This document shows positions 30,334-38,985 of a DNA stretch of 64,000 nt, piece by piece. Below the pieces are notes generated by a model. That model saw only the letters and a list, made by a program, of their open reading frames with translations. It searched no databases and was not told the origin of the DNA. Numbering within the stretch: position 1 is the first letter of the stretch; the number at the start of each line of letters is the position of its first letter. The position numbers were made by a program, and so were the translations under genes. The stretch is from Streptomyces bicolor (GTDB lineage: Bacteria > Actinomycetota > Actinomycetes > Streptomycetales > Streptomycetaceae), in NCBI RefSeq assembly GCF_000719285.1, contig NZ_JOFS01000017.1:124001-188000 (forward strand), given 5' to 3'.

Positions 30334-31047
30334 ATGCGTTCGCTACTCCGAACACCGATGATCGCACGGTTGAAAGCACCGCCGACAGCACCGCTGGTGC
30401 GGGACAGCGCACTCGTCTGGCTGGCCAGCGGCGTCGTCGGCGTGTCGTTCGGCGCGATCGCCGTCGCCGGTGGGCTGCCGGTGTGGGTGCCGGTGGTGAT
30501 GTCGCTGGTCGTGTACGCGGGCTCGGCGCAGTTCAGCGCGGTCGGTGTGCTGCTCGCCGGGGGCGGGCCGGTGGCGGCCGCGGCCACCGGGCTGCTGCTC
30601 AACACCCGTACGGCGGCCTTCAGTCTCGCCGTCGCGGACATCATCGGCTCGGGCCGCCTCGCCCGGTTTCTCGGCGCGCACCTGGTGACAGACGAGACGG
30701 TGGCCTTCGCGCTCGCCCAGCCGGATCCGGCGCGGCGGCGGGCGGCCTTCTGGATCTCCGGGCTCGGCCTGTTCGCCGTGTGGAACCTCGGCGTCCTGGC
30801 CGGCGCACTGGCGGGCGGCGCGCTGGGCGACACCGGCACCTACGGCCTGGACGCGGCCTTCCCCGCCGTCCTCGTCGCCCTGGTCCTGCCCGCCCTGCGC
30901 GAGGATCCGGCCGTACGGCGCTCCGCGCTGCTCGGCGCCGGTCTGGCGCTGGCGGTGACGCCGGCCGCCCCGGCGGGGGTGCCGGTGCTGGTGGCACTGG
31001 CGGGGCTCGCCGTCTTCGGACGCGACCACGGAAGGCGTACGGCATGA
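30334..31047 (+). CDS. azlC: AzlC-family branched-chain amino acid exporter subunit
   Basis: Large subunit of an AzlCD-type transporter that exports branched-chain amino acids or related compounds; 237 residues. GVVGVSFGAIAVAGGLP and YAGSAQFSAVGVL are characteristic, and about five membrane helices are visible. The ATG at 30334 lies 82 bp from the divergent XRE/cupin gene. The stop overlaps the start of azlD by 4 bp, the normal arrangement. Confidence 0.88.
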   Translation: MRSLLRTPMIARLKAPPTAPLVRDSALVWLASGVVGVSFGAIAVAGGLPVWVPVVMSLVVYAGSAQFSAVGVLLAGGGPVAAAATGLLLNTRTAAFSLAVADIIGSGRLARFLGAHLVTDETVAFALAQPDPARRRAAFWISGLGLFAVWNLGVLAGALAGGALGDTGTYGLDAAFPAVLVALVLPALREDPAVRRSALLGAGLALAVTPAAPAGVPVLVALAGLAVFGRDHGRRTA

Positions 31048-31358
31048 GCGCGACGGTGGCCATGATGCTGGCGCTGGCGGTCGGGACGTACGCCTTCCGG
31101 CTGGTCGGGCCGGTGCTCCACGGGCGTGTGCAACTCCCCGCGCGAGTCCAGGAGCTGCTGTCGGCGGGCGCGGTCGTCCTGCTGGTGGCTCTGCTGGCCA
31201 CGGGTGCTCTGACCGAGGGCGGCGGCTTCGCGGGGTGGGCTCGGCCGGCCGGGGTGCTGGTGGCGGGCGTACTGGCGTGGAGGCGGGCGCCGTTTCCGGT
31301 GGTGGTGCTGGGGGCCGCGGGGGTCACGGCGGTGCTGCGGGCTGCGGGGGTGGCATGA
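31044..31358 (+). CDS. azlD: AzlD-family small transporter subunit
   Basis: 104-residue membrane protein with four predicted helices, the usual partner of AzlC. MLALAVGTYAFRLVGPVL and the final VTAVLRAAGVA fit the family. ATG 31044 overlaps the azlC stop (ATGA), so the two are translated together and probably form one complex. Confidence 0.87.
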   Translation: MSATVAMMLALAVGTYAFRLVGPVLHGRVQLPARVQELLSAGAVVLLVALLATGALTEGGGFAGWARPAGVLVAGVLAWRRAPFPVVVLGAAGVTAVLRAAGVA

Positions 31359-31383
31359 GGAGCCCCCATGGGAGACTTGCCGG

Positions 31384-31629
31384 ATGACCAGCGATGAGGA
31401 GAACAACCAGGGGGAAAGCGGCGGGACTTCCGCCGACGACAACAAACTGGCCATGGGCATTGCGATCGGCCTCTCCCTCGGCACGAGCATCGGCATCATG
31501 CTCGGGATGACCGTCTTCGACAACATAGGGGTCGGACTTGCCCTGGGCATGGGGATGGGTACCGCCCTCGGACCCGCCATCGGCCTTGGCCTGAAGGGGA
31601 CGGACAAGCAGGGAGCCGGAGGCGAGTAG
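31384..31629 (+). CDS. Small Gly-rich membrane protein of unknown function
   Basis: 81 residues: an acidic N-terminal head (TSDEENNQGESGG) and two hydrophobic stretches with closely spaced Gly and small residues (IGLSLGTSIGIMLGM and GVGLALGMGMGTALG), resembling glycine-zipper helices. Starts with ATG 25 bp after azlD. Similar short proteins are common in Streptomyces without an assigned role. Coding character is supported by GC-rich third positions throughout. Confidence 0.65.
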   Translation: MTSDEENNQGESGGTSADDNKLAMGIAIGLSLGTSIGIMLGMTVFDNIGVGLALGMGMGTALGPAIGLGLKGTDKQGAGGE

Positions 31630-31656
31630 TCACCGGCTTCGCTAGGGTCCCCGGCC

Positions 31657-32316
31657 ATGACCGAAGCCGACTTCATCACCACCACCCGCACCTTCTACGA
31701 CGCCATCGCCGAGGACTACGCGGACCTCTTCCGGGACGAGCTGGCGGACAGGCCGGTGGAGCGGGCAGTGCTGGGGGTGTTCGCCGAACTCGTCGAGGGG
31801 GACGGCCCGGTGGCCGACCTCGGATGCGGCCCGGGGCGGACGACCGCCCGCCTCGCCGCGCTGGGGCTGCCCATGTTCGGGATCGACCTGTCGGAGTCGA
31901 TGCTCGCGATCGCCCGCCGCGAGAACCCGGGGCTGCGATTCGAGCAGGGGTCGATGCTGGAGCTGGACATCCCGGACGGCGCTCTGGCCGGCGCCCTCTC
32001 CTTCTACTCCTCCATCCACACCCCCATGGATCAACTCCCGGCTCTCTTCGCCGAGTTCCACCGCGTACTGGCCCCCGGCGCGCCCCTGCTCGTCGCCTTC
32101 CAGGCCGGCGACGAGCACCGGCACCATGACCGGCCCTTCGGGCAGCCGGTCTCGCTCACCTTCCAGCGGCGCCGGCCGGACGACATCGTCGACCTGCTGA
32201 GGGCGGCCGGCTTCGCCCTCCTCTCCCGGACGGTCCGCGAACCGGACCCGGCGCTCGACGAGGTGTCCCCGCAGGCGTTCCTGATCGTCCGGAAGCCCAC
32301 TCGTCCGGAGATCTAG
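31657..32316 (+). CDS. Class I SAM-dependent methyltransferase
   Basis: 219 residues. VADLGCGPGRTTARLAALG is SAM motif I, GIDLSESMLAIAR the acidic loop, and FHRVLAPGAPLLVAFQAG the post-motif III region. Substrate unknown. Its TAG stop shares the palindrome CTAG with the stop of the convergent flavoprotein gene, so the two end in the same four bases. Confidence 0.85.
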   Translation: MTEADFITTTRTFYDAIAEDYADLFRDELADRPVERAVLGVFAELVEGDGPVADLGCGPGRTTARLAALGLPMFGIDLSESMLAIARRENPGLRFEQGSMLELDIPDGALAGALSFYSSIHTPMDQLPALFAEFHRVLAPGAPLLVAFQAGDEHRHHDRPFGQPVSLTFQRRRPDDIVDLLRAAGFALLSRTVREPDPALDEVSPQAFLIVRKPTRPEI

Positions 32317-34076
32317 AGCACCCCGGCGATGTCCCGCGCCGCGATGTACCCGAACGTCATCGCCGGGCCGATCGTCGAGCCCGCCCCCGCGTAACTGCGG
32401 CCCATCACGGCGGCGCTGGCGTTTCCGGCGGCGTACAGGCCGGGGATCACCGAGCCGTCCTCCCGCAGCACCCGCGCCCGCGCGTCGGTGAGCAGGCCGC
32501 CCTTGGTGCCGAGGTCGCCGGGGACGATGCGGAAGGCGTGGTACGGAGGGAGCCAGAGGGGCGCGAGGCAGGAGTTCGGGAGGACCGACGGGTCCGTGTA
32601 GTAGTGGTCGTAGGCGCTGTCGCCCCGGTGGAAGTCGGGGTCCTCGCCGCGCAGCGCCTGGGAGTTGAAGCGGTCCACCGTCGTGCGGAGGGCGGTCGCC
32701 GGGACGCCGATCGAGGTGGCGAGCGCGTCCAGGGTCCAGGCCTTGTGCGCGGCGCCCGAGCCGTACCAGGCGCCGGGCAACGGCAGCGTCGGCAGGACGT
32801 CCTTGAACAGATACCGGTTCCGGTAGTGCTGGTCGACGATCAGCCAGGCCGGGATGGCGGGGTCGGTGTCGTTGACGTCGTACATGGTGTGGACGACGTC
32901 GCTGTAGGGGGCGGCCTCGTTGACGAAGCGCGCGCCCGCGGCGTTGATCAGCAGGCCCCCGGGGAGGGTGCGTTCGGCGAGGCAGAAGTACGGCCGGCCG
33001 GGAAGCGGGATCGCCGGGCCCCACCAGGCGTCGTCCATGAGGCCGAGGGCGGCGCCGATCCGCTGCCCGGCCTGGATGCCGTCGCCCGTGTTCTCCTTGG
33101 CGCCGACCGTCCAGTCCGTTCCGATGGGCTGTCGCTGATAGCGCTCACGCATGGCCGCGTTGTGCTCGAAGCCGCCCGAGCCGACGATCACGCCCCGGCG
33201 GGCGCGGACCAGGGCGGGGGCGCCGTCCCTGGTGACGACCGCTCCGCGCACGGCGCCGCCCTCGACGTACAGATCGGTGAGCGGCGTACCGAGCCATACG
33301 GGCACCCCGGCCGACCGCAACCCCGCCCGCAGTCCCGCAGCAAGCGACTGCCCCATGGTCAGCGGCTTCTCCCCGTGCAGGGCCGCCGCCGTGCCCCGCA
33401 CCAGGCACGCCGCGGCCACGGCGGCCCCCTTGGCGTTCACGGCGGCCAGGGCCAGCCACTTGTAGTCGGCGCTGAAGACGACCATGCCGGCGGGCACGTC
33501 CATGTACGGCGGGTTCAGCCGGGCCAGCTCCGGGCCCAGGATGTTGCCGTCGAGCTGGTCCGGCTCGATGGAGCGGCCGTTCGGGAGGCCGCCGGGCAGC
33601 TCGGGGTAGTAGTCGCTGTACCCCTCCATCCAGCGGAACCGCAGCGGACTGTTGGCCATGACGAGGGAGAGCATCGCCGGGCCGTGAGCGAGGAAGGCCT
33701 GCTGCCGGCCGGCGGGGACGTCGGGGCCGACCACGGCGGCGAGATAGGCGGCGGCCTTCGCGGGTGTGTCCGGGACGCCGGCCGCGAGGATCACGGAGTT
33801 GTTCGGAATCCAGATCCCGGCACCGGACCGGGCGGCGGACCCGCCGAAGGTGGCGGCCTTCTCCAGCACCACACAGCTCAGGCCCTGCTCGGCGGCGGTC
33901 AGGGCGGCGGTCATGCCGGCGGCTCCGGAGCCGATGACGACGACGTCGTAGGTGCCGAGAAGGGGTAGGTCGGCCGCGTGTGCGCCCTGTGGAGACACAC
34001 CGACAAGTGCCGCGGCCGTGCCTGCGGCGCCCACGGCGAGTACGTGTCTGCGCGAGGGGTTCATGTCACTGTTCAT
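32313..34076 (-). CDS. Tat-exported FAD-binding dehydrogenase (fumarate reductase/ketosteroid dehydrogenase type)
   Basis: 587 residues. N-terminal Tat signal with SRRHVLAVGAAGTAAALVG, then VVVIGSGAAGMTAALTAAEQG and SAARSGAGIWIPNN, typical of FAD-binding 2-family proteins related to 3-ketosteroid-delta1-dehydrogenase and flavocytochrome c. The C-terminus GLYAAGNASAAVMGRSYAGAGSTIGPAM is the FAD-contact end seen in ketosteroid dehydrogenases. No steroid-degradation genes are nearby, so the substrate is open. ATG 34076 follows GGGAGCGG; ATG 34064 is an alternative. Confidence 0.8.
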   Translation of the reverse strand: MNSDMNPSRRHVLAVGAAGTAAALVGVSPQGAHAADLPLLGTYDVVVIGSGAAGMTAALTAAEQGLSCVVLEKAATFGGSAARSGAGIWIPNNSVILAAGVPDTPAKAAAYLAAVVGPDVPAGRQQAFLAHGPAMLSLVMANSPLRFRWMEGYSDYYPELPGGLPNGRSIEPDQLDGNILGPELARLNPPYMDVPAGMVVFSADYKWLALAAVNAKGAAVAAACLVRGTAAALHGEKPLTMGQSLAAGLRAGLRSAGVPVWLGTPLTDLYVEGGAVRGAVVTRDGAPALVRARRGVIVGSGGFEHNAAMRERYQRQPIGTDWTVGAKENTGDGIQAGQRIGAALGLMDDAWWGPAIPLPGRPYFCLAERTLPGGLLINAAGARFVNEAAPYSDVVHTMYDVNDTDPAIPAWLIVDQHYRNRYLFKDVLPTLPLPGAWYGSGAAHKAWTLDALATSIGVPATALRTTVDRFNSQALRGEDPDFHRGDSAYDHYYTDPSVLPNSCLAPLWLPPYHAFRIVPGDLGTKGGLLTDARARVLREDGSVIPGLYAAGNASAAVMGRSYAGAGSTIGPAMTFGYIAARDIAGVL

Positions 34077-34147
34077 CTCGCCGCTCCCGCCCTGGACCGT
34101 CCGACCCGTCCTGACGATGTGTCAGAAATGCGAATGTGACGCGACTG

Positions 34148-34687
34148 TCATGTGAAGTCAAGGGTCAGACAGTCCTTCCAGGCCGGCTCACTCAGCAGCG
34201 GCCGGAAGCGGCTGAACAAGGCGAACAGGTCGGTGCCGTGTTGTTCGAGGAACGTCTGATCGTGGTCGGCGAGGTCGAGTTCGTTGGCGGCGGTGAGCTC
34301 GGCGAAGTCGCGGCGCAGGCCGGTGTCCGGCGTGTGGGAGTGACCGGTGAAGCGATCGTGGAAGGGCGAGCCCTCGTCGGCGAGGCTCGGATACGAGGCC
34401 GTGCGGTCGCAGGAGGCGTAGAAGTACACGATCGACTCTGCCTCCGCTCCGATGATCCCCACCAGTTCGTCACGGCGGTCGAGCGGCAGCAGGGCCGTCG
34501 GAAAGCCGTCCGTGCCGTAGAACGCGTGGCAGAGACCGGCGAGTTGGAGAGCCGGGCGGGCGTTCCAGCCGGCGAGGCGGGTCCGTACGCGGCGCAGGTG
34601 GGCGAGCAGGGTGCCGCCCGGGTGCGGGACGGTCCCGGCGCCGAGGTCCGCCAGGAGGGACTCGGCGTGAGCGATGGGGGTCGACAC
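34148..34687 (-). CDS. Conserved hypothetical protein (DUF6817-like)
   Basis: 179 residues, GTG 34687 preceded by GAGAGGAAAG. Visible features are HLRRVRTRLAGWNA, GLCHAFYGTDGFPTALL and an ending WKDCLTLDF. The spaced His and Asp residues resemble a reduced HD-type domain, and I recall similar proteins as DUF6817, but I cannot confirm this. Some relatives occur beside LysR regulators; here the LysR gene is divergent 186 bp away. Confidence 0.6.
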   Translation of the reverse strand: MSTPIAHAESLLADLGAGTVPHPGGTLLAHLRRVRTRLAGWNARPALQLAGLCHAFYGTDGFPTALLPLDRRDELVGIIGAEAESIVYFYASCDRTASYPSLADEGSPFHDRFTGHSHTPDTGLRRDFAELTAANELDLADHDQTFLEQHGTDLFALFSRFRPLLSEPAWKDCLTLDFT

Positions 34688-34873
34688 GTGCTTTCCTCTC
34701 GGAGCTTTCGGTCGTCTTTGGGTCGGCACCCGCTCCCTCCCCGCACTGGTCCGGACTCCTGCGGGGGCGTGGAGCGGGTTGCCGCCCGGGCCCGTTCAGG
34801 ATCGTCGTGCATCGGGCAAAGCCCAGTCAATCCTTGGGATTTGTCGCGACCCCCAAGTGTTAGCTTGGGGGTC

Positions 34874-35842
34874 ATGACTCTCGACGACCTGCGTGTGTTC
34901 GTGGCCGTGTGCCGGGCCGGGAGCCTGAGTTCGGTGGCCCGGGAGCTGGGGTGCACCCAGTCGGCGGTGAGTCAGCACGTGAAGCGGCTGGAGCGGGAGA
35001 CCGGGGTCGCGCTGCTGGAACGGCAGCCTCGCGGAGTCGTACCGACCCGGGCGGGGCGGATGCTGGAGACGGCCGCCGCCGAGGGGATCTCCGGGCTGGA
35101 TCTGGCGATACGGCAGCTGCGGGACCTGGTCGACGGCGAGAGCGGGTACGTGCGGGTGGCGACGGGGGCGACGAGCGTACGGCACTTCATGTCGGAGGCG
35201 GTCGTCGCGTACCGGCGTCGGCACCCCAAGGTCAGCCTGGAGTTCCGCACGGTGAGTTCGGGCCGGGGCAGCTTCGACGCGCTGGCCGACGGCACGCTCG
35301 ACCTGGCCTGGATCACCCTCGGCCCACCGGTGCGCGGCATCGAGCAGCGACCGGTGGTGGAGCTGCCGTGGGTGCTGGCGGTGCGGGCCGACGATCCGCT
35401 GGCGGAGCGGCCGTACGTCGATGCCGGCGCCGACCTGCGTGACGTACGGCTGATCCGGCTGCCACCGAACTCCGCCTCGGCCGCCCATCTGGACGCCGCC
35501 TGCGCCGAGTTGGGCGTCCGGCTCGCGCACGACACGAGCGTCGCCGACTGGGACACGGCACTGCTGCTGGCCGAGCTGGGGGTCGGGCGGGCGGTGGTGC
35601 CGGCGTTTCCGGGGCTGCCCGCCCCCGGCGGGGAGGCCGAAGGCGACCTGCGCCTGATCCCCCTCCCCGCCCTGCGGCCCCTCCCCGTCGGCTGGGCGGT
35701 CCGCCGCTGGGACGCGCTCAGTCCCCCGGCGAGGGCGTTCGCGGACCTGGTGGAGAGCCACCGCCGGGGGGCGCGGGACGCGGACGGACACCGCCGGGGC
35801 GCGCGAGGCTCGAACGGACACCGCCGGCGCGAGCGGGGCTGA
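34874..35842 (+). CDS. LysR-family transcriptional regulator with repeat tail
   Basis: 322 residues. N-terminal winged helix with SLSSVARELGCTQSAVSQHVK, followed by the LysR co-inducer domain (SGYVRVATGATSVRHFMSEA through LLLAELGVGRAVVPAF). ATG 34874 begins the domain; the long open frame upstream overlaps the opposite gene and is not used. The last 28 residues are a 10-residue repeat, HRRGARDADG and variants, from 30-bp tandem DNA repeats; they are outside the fold. It is divergent from the DUF6817-like gene and likely regulates it or itself. Confidence 0.85.
   Translation: MTLDDLRVFVAVCRAGSLSSVARELGCTQSAVSQHVKRLERETGVALLERQPRGVVPTRAGRMLETAAAEGISGLDLAIRQLRDLVDGESGYVRVATGATSVRHFMSEAVVAYRRRHPKVSLEFRTVSSGRGSFDALADGTLDLAWITLGPPVRGIEQRPVVELPWVLAVRADDPLAERPYVDAGADLRDVRLIRLPPNSASAAHLDAACAELGVRLAHDTSVADWDTALLLAELGVGRAVVPAFPGLPAPGGEAEGDLRLIPLPALRPLPVGWAVRRWDALSPPARAFADLVESHRRGARDADGHRRGARGSNGHRRRERG
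35759..35842. repeat. 30-bp tandem repeat at the 3' end of the LysR gene
   Basis: Two full and one partial copy (35759-35788, 35789-35818, 35819-35842) beginning CACCGCCGGGG. In frame they give HRRGARDADG, HRRGARGSNG and HRRRERG, an Arg-rich tail. Copies differ at several bases, so this is not a very recent duplication. Confidence 0.85.
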
Positions 35843-35860
35843 ACGCTCCCGGCCTCGCGC

Positions 35861-36997
35861 CTACTTCAGGCCGATGGCCGCGCAGTCCGCCGCGTACTCG
35901 GGAGTGCAGATCTCCTTGACGGTGTAGACGCCGTCCTTGACCACCGTGTCCTTGATGTTCTTCTTCGTGACGGAGACCACCGACACCAGCTGCGCGGGGA
36001 TGTTCTCCTCCGACCCGCTGTCGACCGAGTCCTGGGTCAGCGCGTCGAACTCGATGTCACGCCCCTGGACCTTGTACACGGCCATCCTCGCGGCGTTGGT
36101 CGCCTCCTGCGCGAACGGCTTGTACACCGTCATGAACTGCTCGCCCGCGACGATCCGCTGCACCGCGTCCAGATTCGCGTCCTGCCCGGTCACCGGCGGC
36201 ATCTTGGTGGCCCCGGCCCCCTTGAGCGCCTCGATGACGGCGCCCGCCATGCCGTCGTTGGCCGAGTAGACGGCGGCGATGGTGCTCAGCCCGACGGAGG
36301 CGATCGCCGCCTGCATGTTCTTCTTGGCGATCTCGGGCGACCACTTGTCGGTGTCGTACCGCTTGACGATGTCGACCTCGCCCTCGAGCTCGTCGAGCGC
36401 GCCCTCCTTGAACCGGCCCGTGTTCGGGTCGGCGGGGTCCCCGTTCATCATGACGACCTTGCTGGTCGCGGCCTTCGAACCGAGTTCCTCGACGAGCGAG
36501 CGGCCCTGGACCTCGCCGACGAGTTCGTTGTCGTGGGAGACGTACGCGTCGATGGGCCCCTCGGCGAGCCGGTCGTAGGCGATGACCGGAATGCCCGCGT
36601 CCTTGGCCTTGCGCACATCGGAGGCGATGGCCTTGGCGTCCAGCGCGTCGACCAGGATCACGTCCACCTGGTCCTCGATCATCTGCTGGAACTGCCGGCT
36701 CTGCTTGTCCGGGCTCGCCTCGGCGTTGGCGTAGTCGACCTTGCCCTTGTTGTGGGTGAGGGAGGCGACTTCCTTCTTGATCAGGGGGTAGTCGAACTTC
36801 TCGAAACGTGCCGTGTCCTTGTCGGGCAGCAGGAGCCCCACCGTGATGTCGTCGCCCTTCTCCGGTGCCGCGGAGCTGTCACCGCCCCCGATTCCGTCGA
36901 TGACACCGCACGCCGTGAGCGACAGGGCCGAGACGGAGGCGGCGAGGGTTATGCCGATACGGCGTACGGCAGAGGTGTGGGGGGTACGAGCGGTCAC
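35861..36997 (-). CDS. Sugar-binding lipoprotein (xylose/ribose type), without transporter genes nearby
   Basis: 378 residues. Lipoprotein signal with lipobox LSLTAC at about residues 25-30, then a periplasmic-binding-protein fold: VGLLLPDKDTARFEKFDYP, QMIEDQVDVILVDALDA, VIAYDRLAEGPIDAYVSHDN and MMNGDPADPNTGRFKEGA. These match XylF/ChvE-like solute receptors. No ABC ATPase or permease gene adjoins, so the partner must be elsewhere or absent. GC-rich palindrome at 37039-37054 lies 42 bp upstream. Confidence 0.85.
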   Translation of the reverse strand: MTARTPHTSAVRRIGITLAASVSALSLTACGVIDGIGGGDSSAAPEKGDDITVGLLLPDKDTARFEKFDYPLIKKEVASLTHNKGKVDYANAEASPDKQSRQFQQMIEDQVDVILVDALDAKAIASDVRKAKDAGIPVIAYDRLAEGPIDAYVSHDNELVGEVQGRSLVEELGSKAATSKVVMMNGDPADPNTGRFKEGALDELEGEVDIVKRYDTDKWSPEIAKKNMQAAIASVGLSTIAAVYSANDGMAGAVIEALKGAGATKMPPVTGQDANLDAVQRIVAGEQFMTVYKPFAQEATNAARMAVYKVQGRDIEFDALTQDSVDSGSEENIPAQLVSVVSVTKKNIKDTVVKDGVYTVKEICTPEYAADCAAIGLK

Positions 36998-37038
36998 TAG
37001 TGGTGCCTTCCGAGCGGAGGAGCGGCGTTGCTACCCGG

Positions 37039-37054
37039 GTTGGCGGTAGCCAAC
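37039..37054. promoter_or_regulatory. Palindrome upstream of the sugar-binding lipoprotein
   Basis: GTTGGCGGTAGCCAAC has perfect 6-bp arms around GGTA. Its place 42 bp before the start codon suits an operator for a sugar-responsive repressor, or a hairpin in the leader. No regulator is encoded next to it. Confidence 0.4.
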
Positions 37055-37340
37055 GCGGATAGGGCATGTCACGTCAAGGTGTTGTCGTAACGAGACGGCA
37101 ACCGTTTTCCACGTCCAGGACAAGGCGTCCTTCAGTGCGACGTCCGCCCACACCGTCCTGCCGACGTCCCGACCGGCAACTCCCCAGGTCAGAGCCCACT
37201 ACCTGGTCGGCCTTCCGGTCAGGGGAGTTGGTCGCCGAGCGGGGCTGGGGGCGCGGCGATGGAACTCACCGGAGGCGACGGGCGAAGGAGAGTTGAAAGC
37301 CCAAGCCTTCGAAGCGTTCCACAGCACGAGAGGAGCCCCG
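37055..37340. other. Intergenic region before the sigma factor, no gene seen
   Basis: Divergent spacer between the sugar-binding lipoprotein and the sigma-factor gene. I see no credible coding frame; short frames have poor codon use. A partly repeated GACGTCC/GGCAACT composition is visible but no clear promoter. The ribosome-binding sequence for the sigma gene (AGAGGAGCCCC) is at its right end. Confidence 0.5.
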
Positions 37341-37958
37341 ATGACCGTCGAACCAGGCGTCCGCACGGGGGCGGAGAGCGATGCCTCGGTGATTGCGCGG
37401 TCCCGGGATGAGCCCGAGGCATTCGCCGTGCTCTTCGACCGGCACGCGGATGCGGTACACCGTTATCTGGCCCGCAGGCTCGGCGGCGAGTCCGCCGACG
37501 ACCTCATGGCGGAGACCTTCACCACCGCTTTCCAGCAACGGCGCCGGTACGACCCGGCGCGGGTCACGGGCGACGACGCCCGGCCCTGGCTGTTCGGGAT
37601 AGCGACCAACCTGGTCGGCCGGCACCGGCGGGCCGAGGCCCGCCGGTTCAAGGCCCTGGCCCGCATCCCGGCTCCCGCCGACCACGAGGAGCCGCTGGCC
37701 GACCGGGCCGCGGCCCGGGTGGGGGCCGAGGCCGTACGCCGCGAGCTGGCGGCGGCACTGGCCGCACTGCCCGCACGGCACCGGGATGTGCTGCTGCTGG
37801 TGGCGTGGGGCGGTCTCGGCTACGAGGAGGTGGCCCAGGCCCTCGGTGTCCCCATCGGCACGGTCAGATCACGGCTGCACCGGGCTCGCAGCAAGCTACG
37901 CGAAGCGTTGGGCGGATCCGATCCGACGACACTGCGAGAGGCATCCGGCCATGAGTGA
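37341..37958 (+). CDS. ECF-like RNA polymerase sigma factor
   Basis: 205 residues from ATG 37341, which follows AGAGGAGCCCCG. Region 2 is AVLFDRHADAVHRYLARRLGG with ADDLMAETFTTAF; region 4 is LPARHRDVLLLVAWGGLGYEE with IGTVRSRLHRARSKLREAL. Both fit the extracytoplasmic-function class. The stop overlaps the start of the next gene by 8 bp, so the two are coupled; that protein is the likely regulatory partner. Confidence 0.88.
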   Translation: MTVEPGVRTGAESDASVIARSRDEPEAFAVLFDRHADAVHRYLARRLGGESADDLMAETFTTAFQQRRRYDPARVTGDDARPWLFGIATNLVGRHRRAEARRFKALARIPAPADHEEPLADRAAARVGAEAVRRELAAALAALPARHRDVLLLVAWGGLGYEEVAQALGVPIGTVRSRLHRARSKLREALGGSDPTTLREASGHE

Positions 37959-38913
37959 CGAACTCGAACTCCTGCGGGACTGGAACGCGGACGCGGCCCC
38001 GCTCACCGAACCGACCCGAGCGCAGGCCCGCCACCGGCTGCTCAACACGATTGCGCGCACGAAGCGGCACCCCGACGCCGCACCCAGCCGCCGCCTCGCG
38101 CTGCGCCTCGCGACAGCCGCGGTGGTCACCATGGCGGTCACGGGCACAGCGGTAGTGATCACCGCGGACGGCGCAGACGAAGGCGGCGGCGCGGGCACGA
38201 ACGCCCCGCGGATGCGCAACGCCGCCGCCGTGACGGTGCTGAACGGGGCGGCGGCGTGGGCGACCAGGCACGAGAAGCCCGTGGCGCCGCGCGACGACCA
38301 GTTCATCTACTCGAAGCGGATCATCAAGGAAACGGAGACGAAGACCGGCGCGGTCAAGACCTATGTGGACGTGAACTGGGACTCGGTGGACGGCTCCAAG
38401 CGCTCTTTGACCATGGAACTCGGCCGGGTGATCTGGGAGGAACCCATGGGGAACGGGAGCGTGTGGCCGCCTCGGGAGTGGAGCAAGCTGGAGAAGCTGC
38501 CCACCGACCCGGAGAAGCTCATCCCGCGCATCGTCGGCTCCGGCACGTCCGGCAAGTCGATCGACGACTTCACCGCGTGGGACTGGTACGACGCCTACTT
38601 CATGCTCGGCGAGCTCCTGAAGTGGCCGGTGCTGCCCGAGGGGCTGCGTCCTGCCGCGTACGAGGCGCTGGCACTGGTGCCCGGGGTCAAGGTGACGCCG
38701 GGGGTGGAGGACTCCGCCGGGCGCACCGGTGTGGGGATCTCCTACCCTGAGCACGCGTCCGAGAAGGGCAAGTACCTCATCTTCGACCCGGAGTCCTATG
38801 AATTCCTGGGCTTCCGCGCCGAGCGGACCTCGCGTTCCGGGGAGAAGACGTACATCCAGCTGTCGCACGTGGTGGAGTGGGCGATCGTCGACCGCTTGAG
38901 GCAGCAGCCCTAG
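37951..38913 (+). CDS. CU044_5270-family membrane protein, putative sigma-factor partner
   Basis: 320 residues from ATG 37951. A soluble N-terminus of about 50 residues (DELELLRDWNADAAPLTEP) precedes one membrane helix (LATAAVVTMAVTGTAVVI), and the C-terminal ~230 residues would be extracellular. This layout resembles an anti-sigma factor without a zinc motif. The family is repeatedly found next to ECF sigma genes in Streptomyces. Function as an anti-sigma factor is inferred from the 8-bp overlap and topology, not shown. Confidence 0.75.
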   Translation: MSDELELLRDWNADAAPLTEPTRAQARHRLLNTIARTKRHPDAAPSRRLALRLATAAVVTMAVTGTAVVITADGADEGGGAGTNAPRMRNAAAVTVLNGAAAWATRHEKPVAPRDDQFIYSKRIIKETETKTGAVKTYVDVNWDSVDGSKRSLTMELGRVIWEEPMGNGSVWPPREWSKLEKLPTDPEKLIPRIVGSGTSGKSIDDFTAWDWYDAYFMLGELLKWPVLPEGLRPAAYEALALVPGVKVTPGVEDSAGRTGVGISYPEHASEKGKYLIFDPESYEFLGFRAERTSRSGEKTYIQLSHVVEWAIVDRLRQQP

Positions 38914-38985
38914 GCCCCTGGCACTCGGGCTGATGGCTGGTCAGGGGCGGTCTCGTCGAGGCCGCCCCTCAAGGGAGAATTCGGG

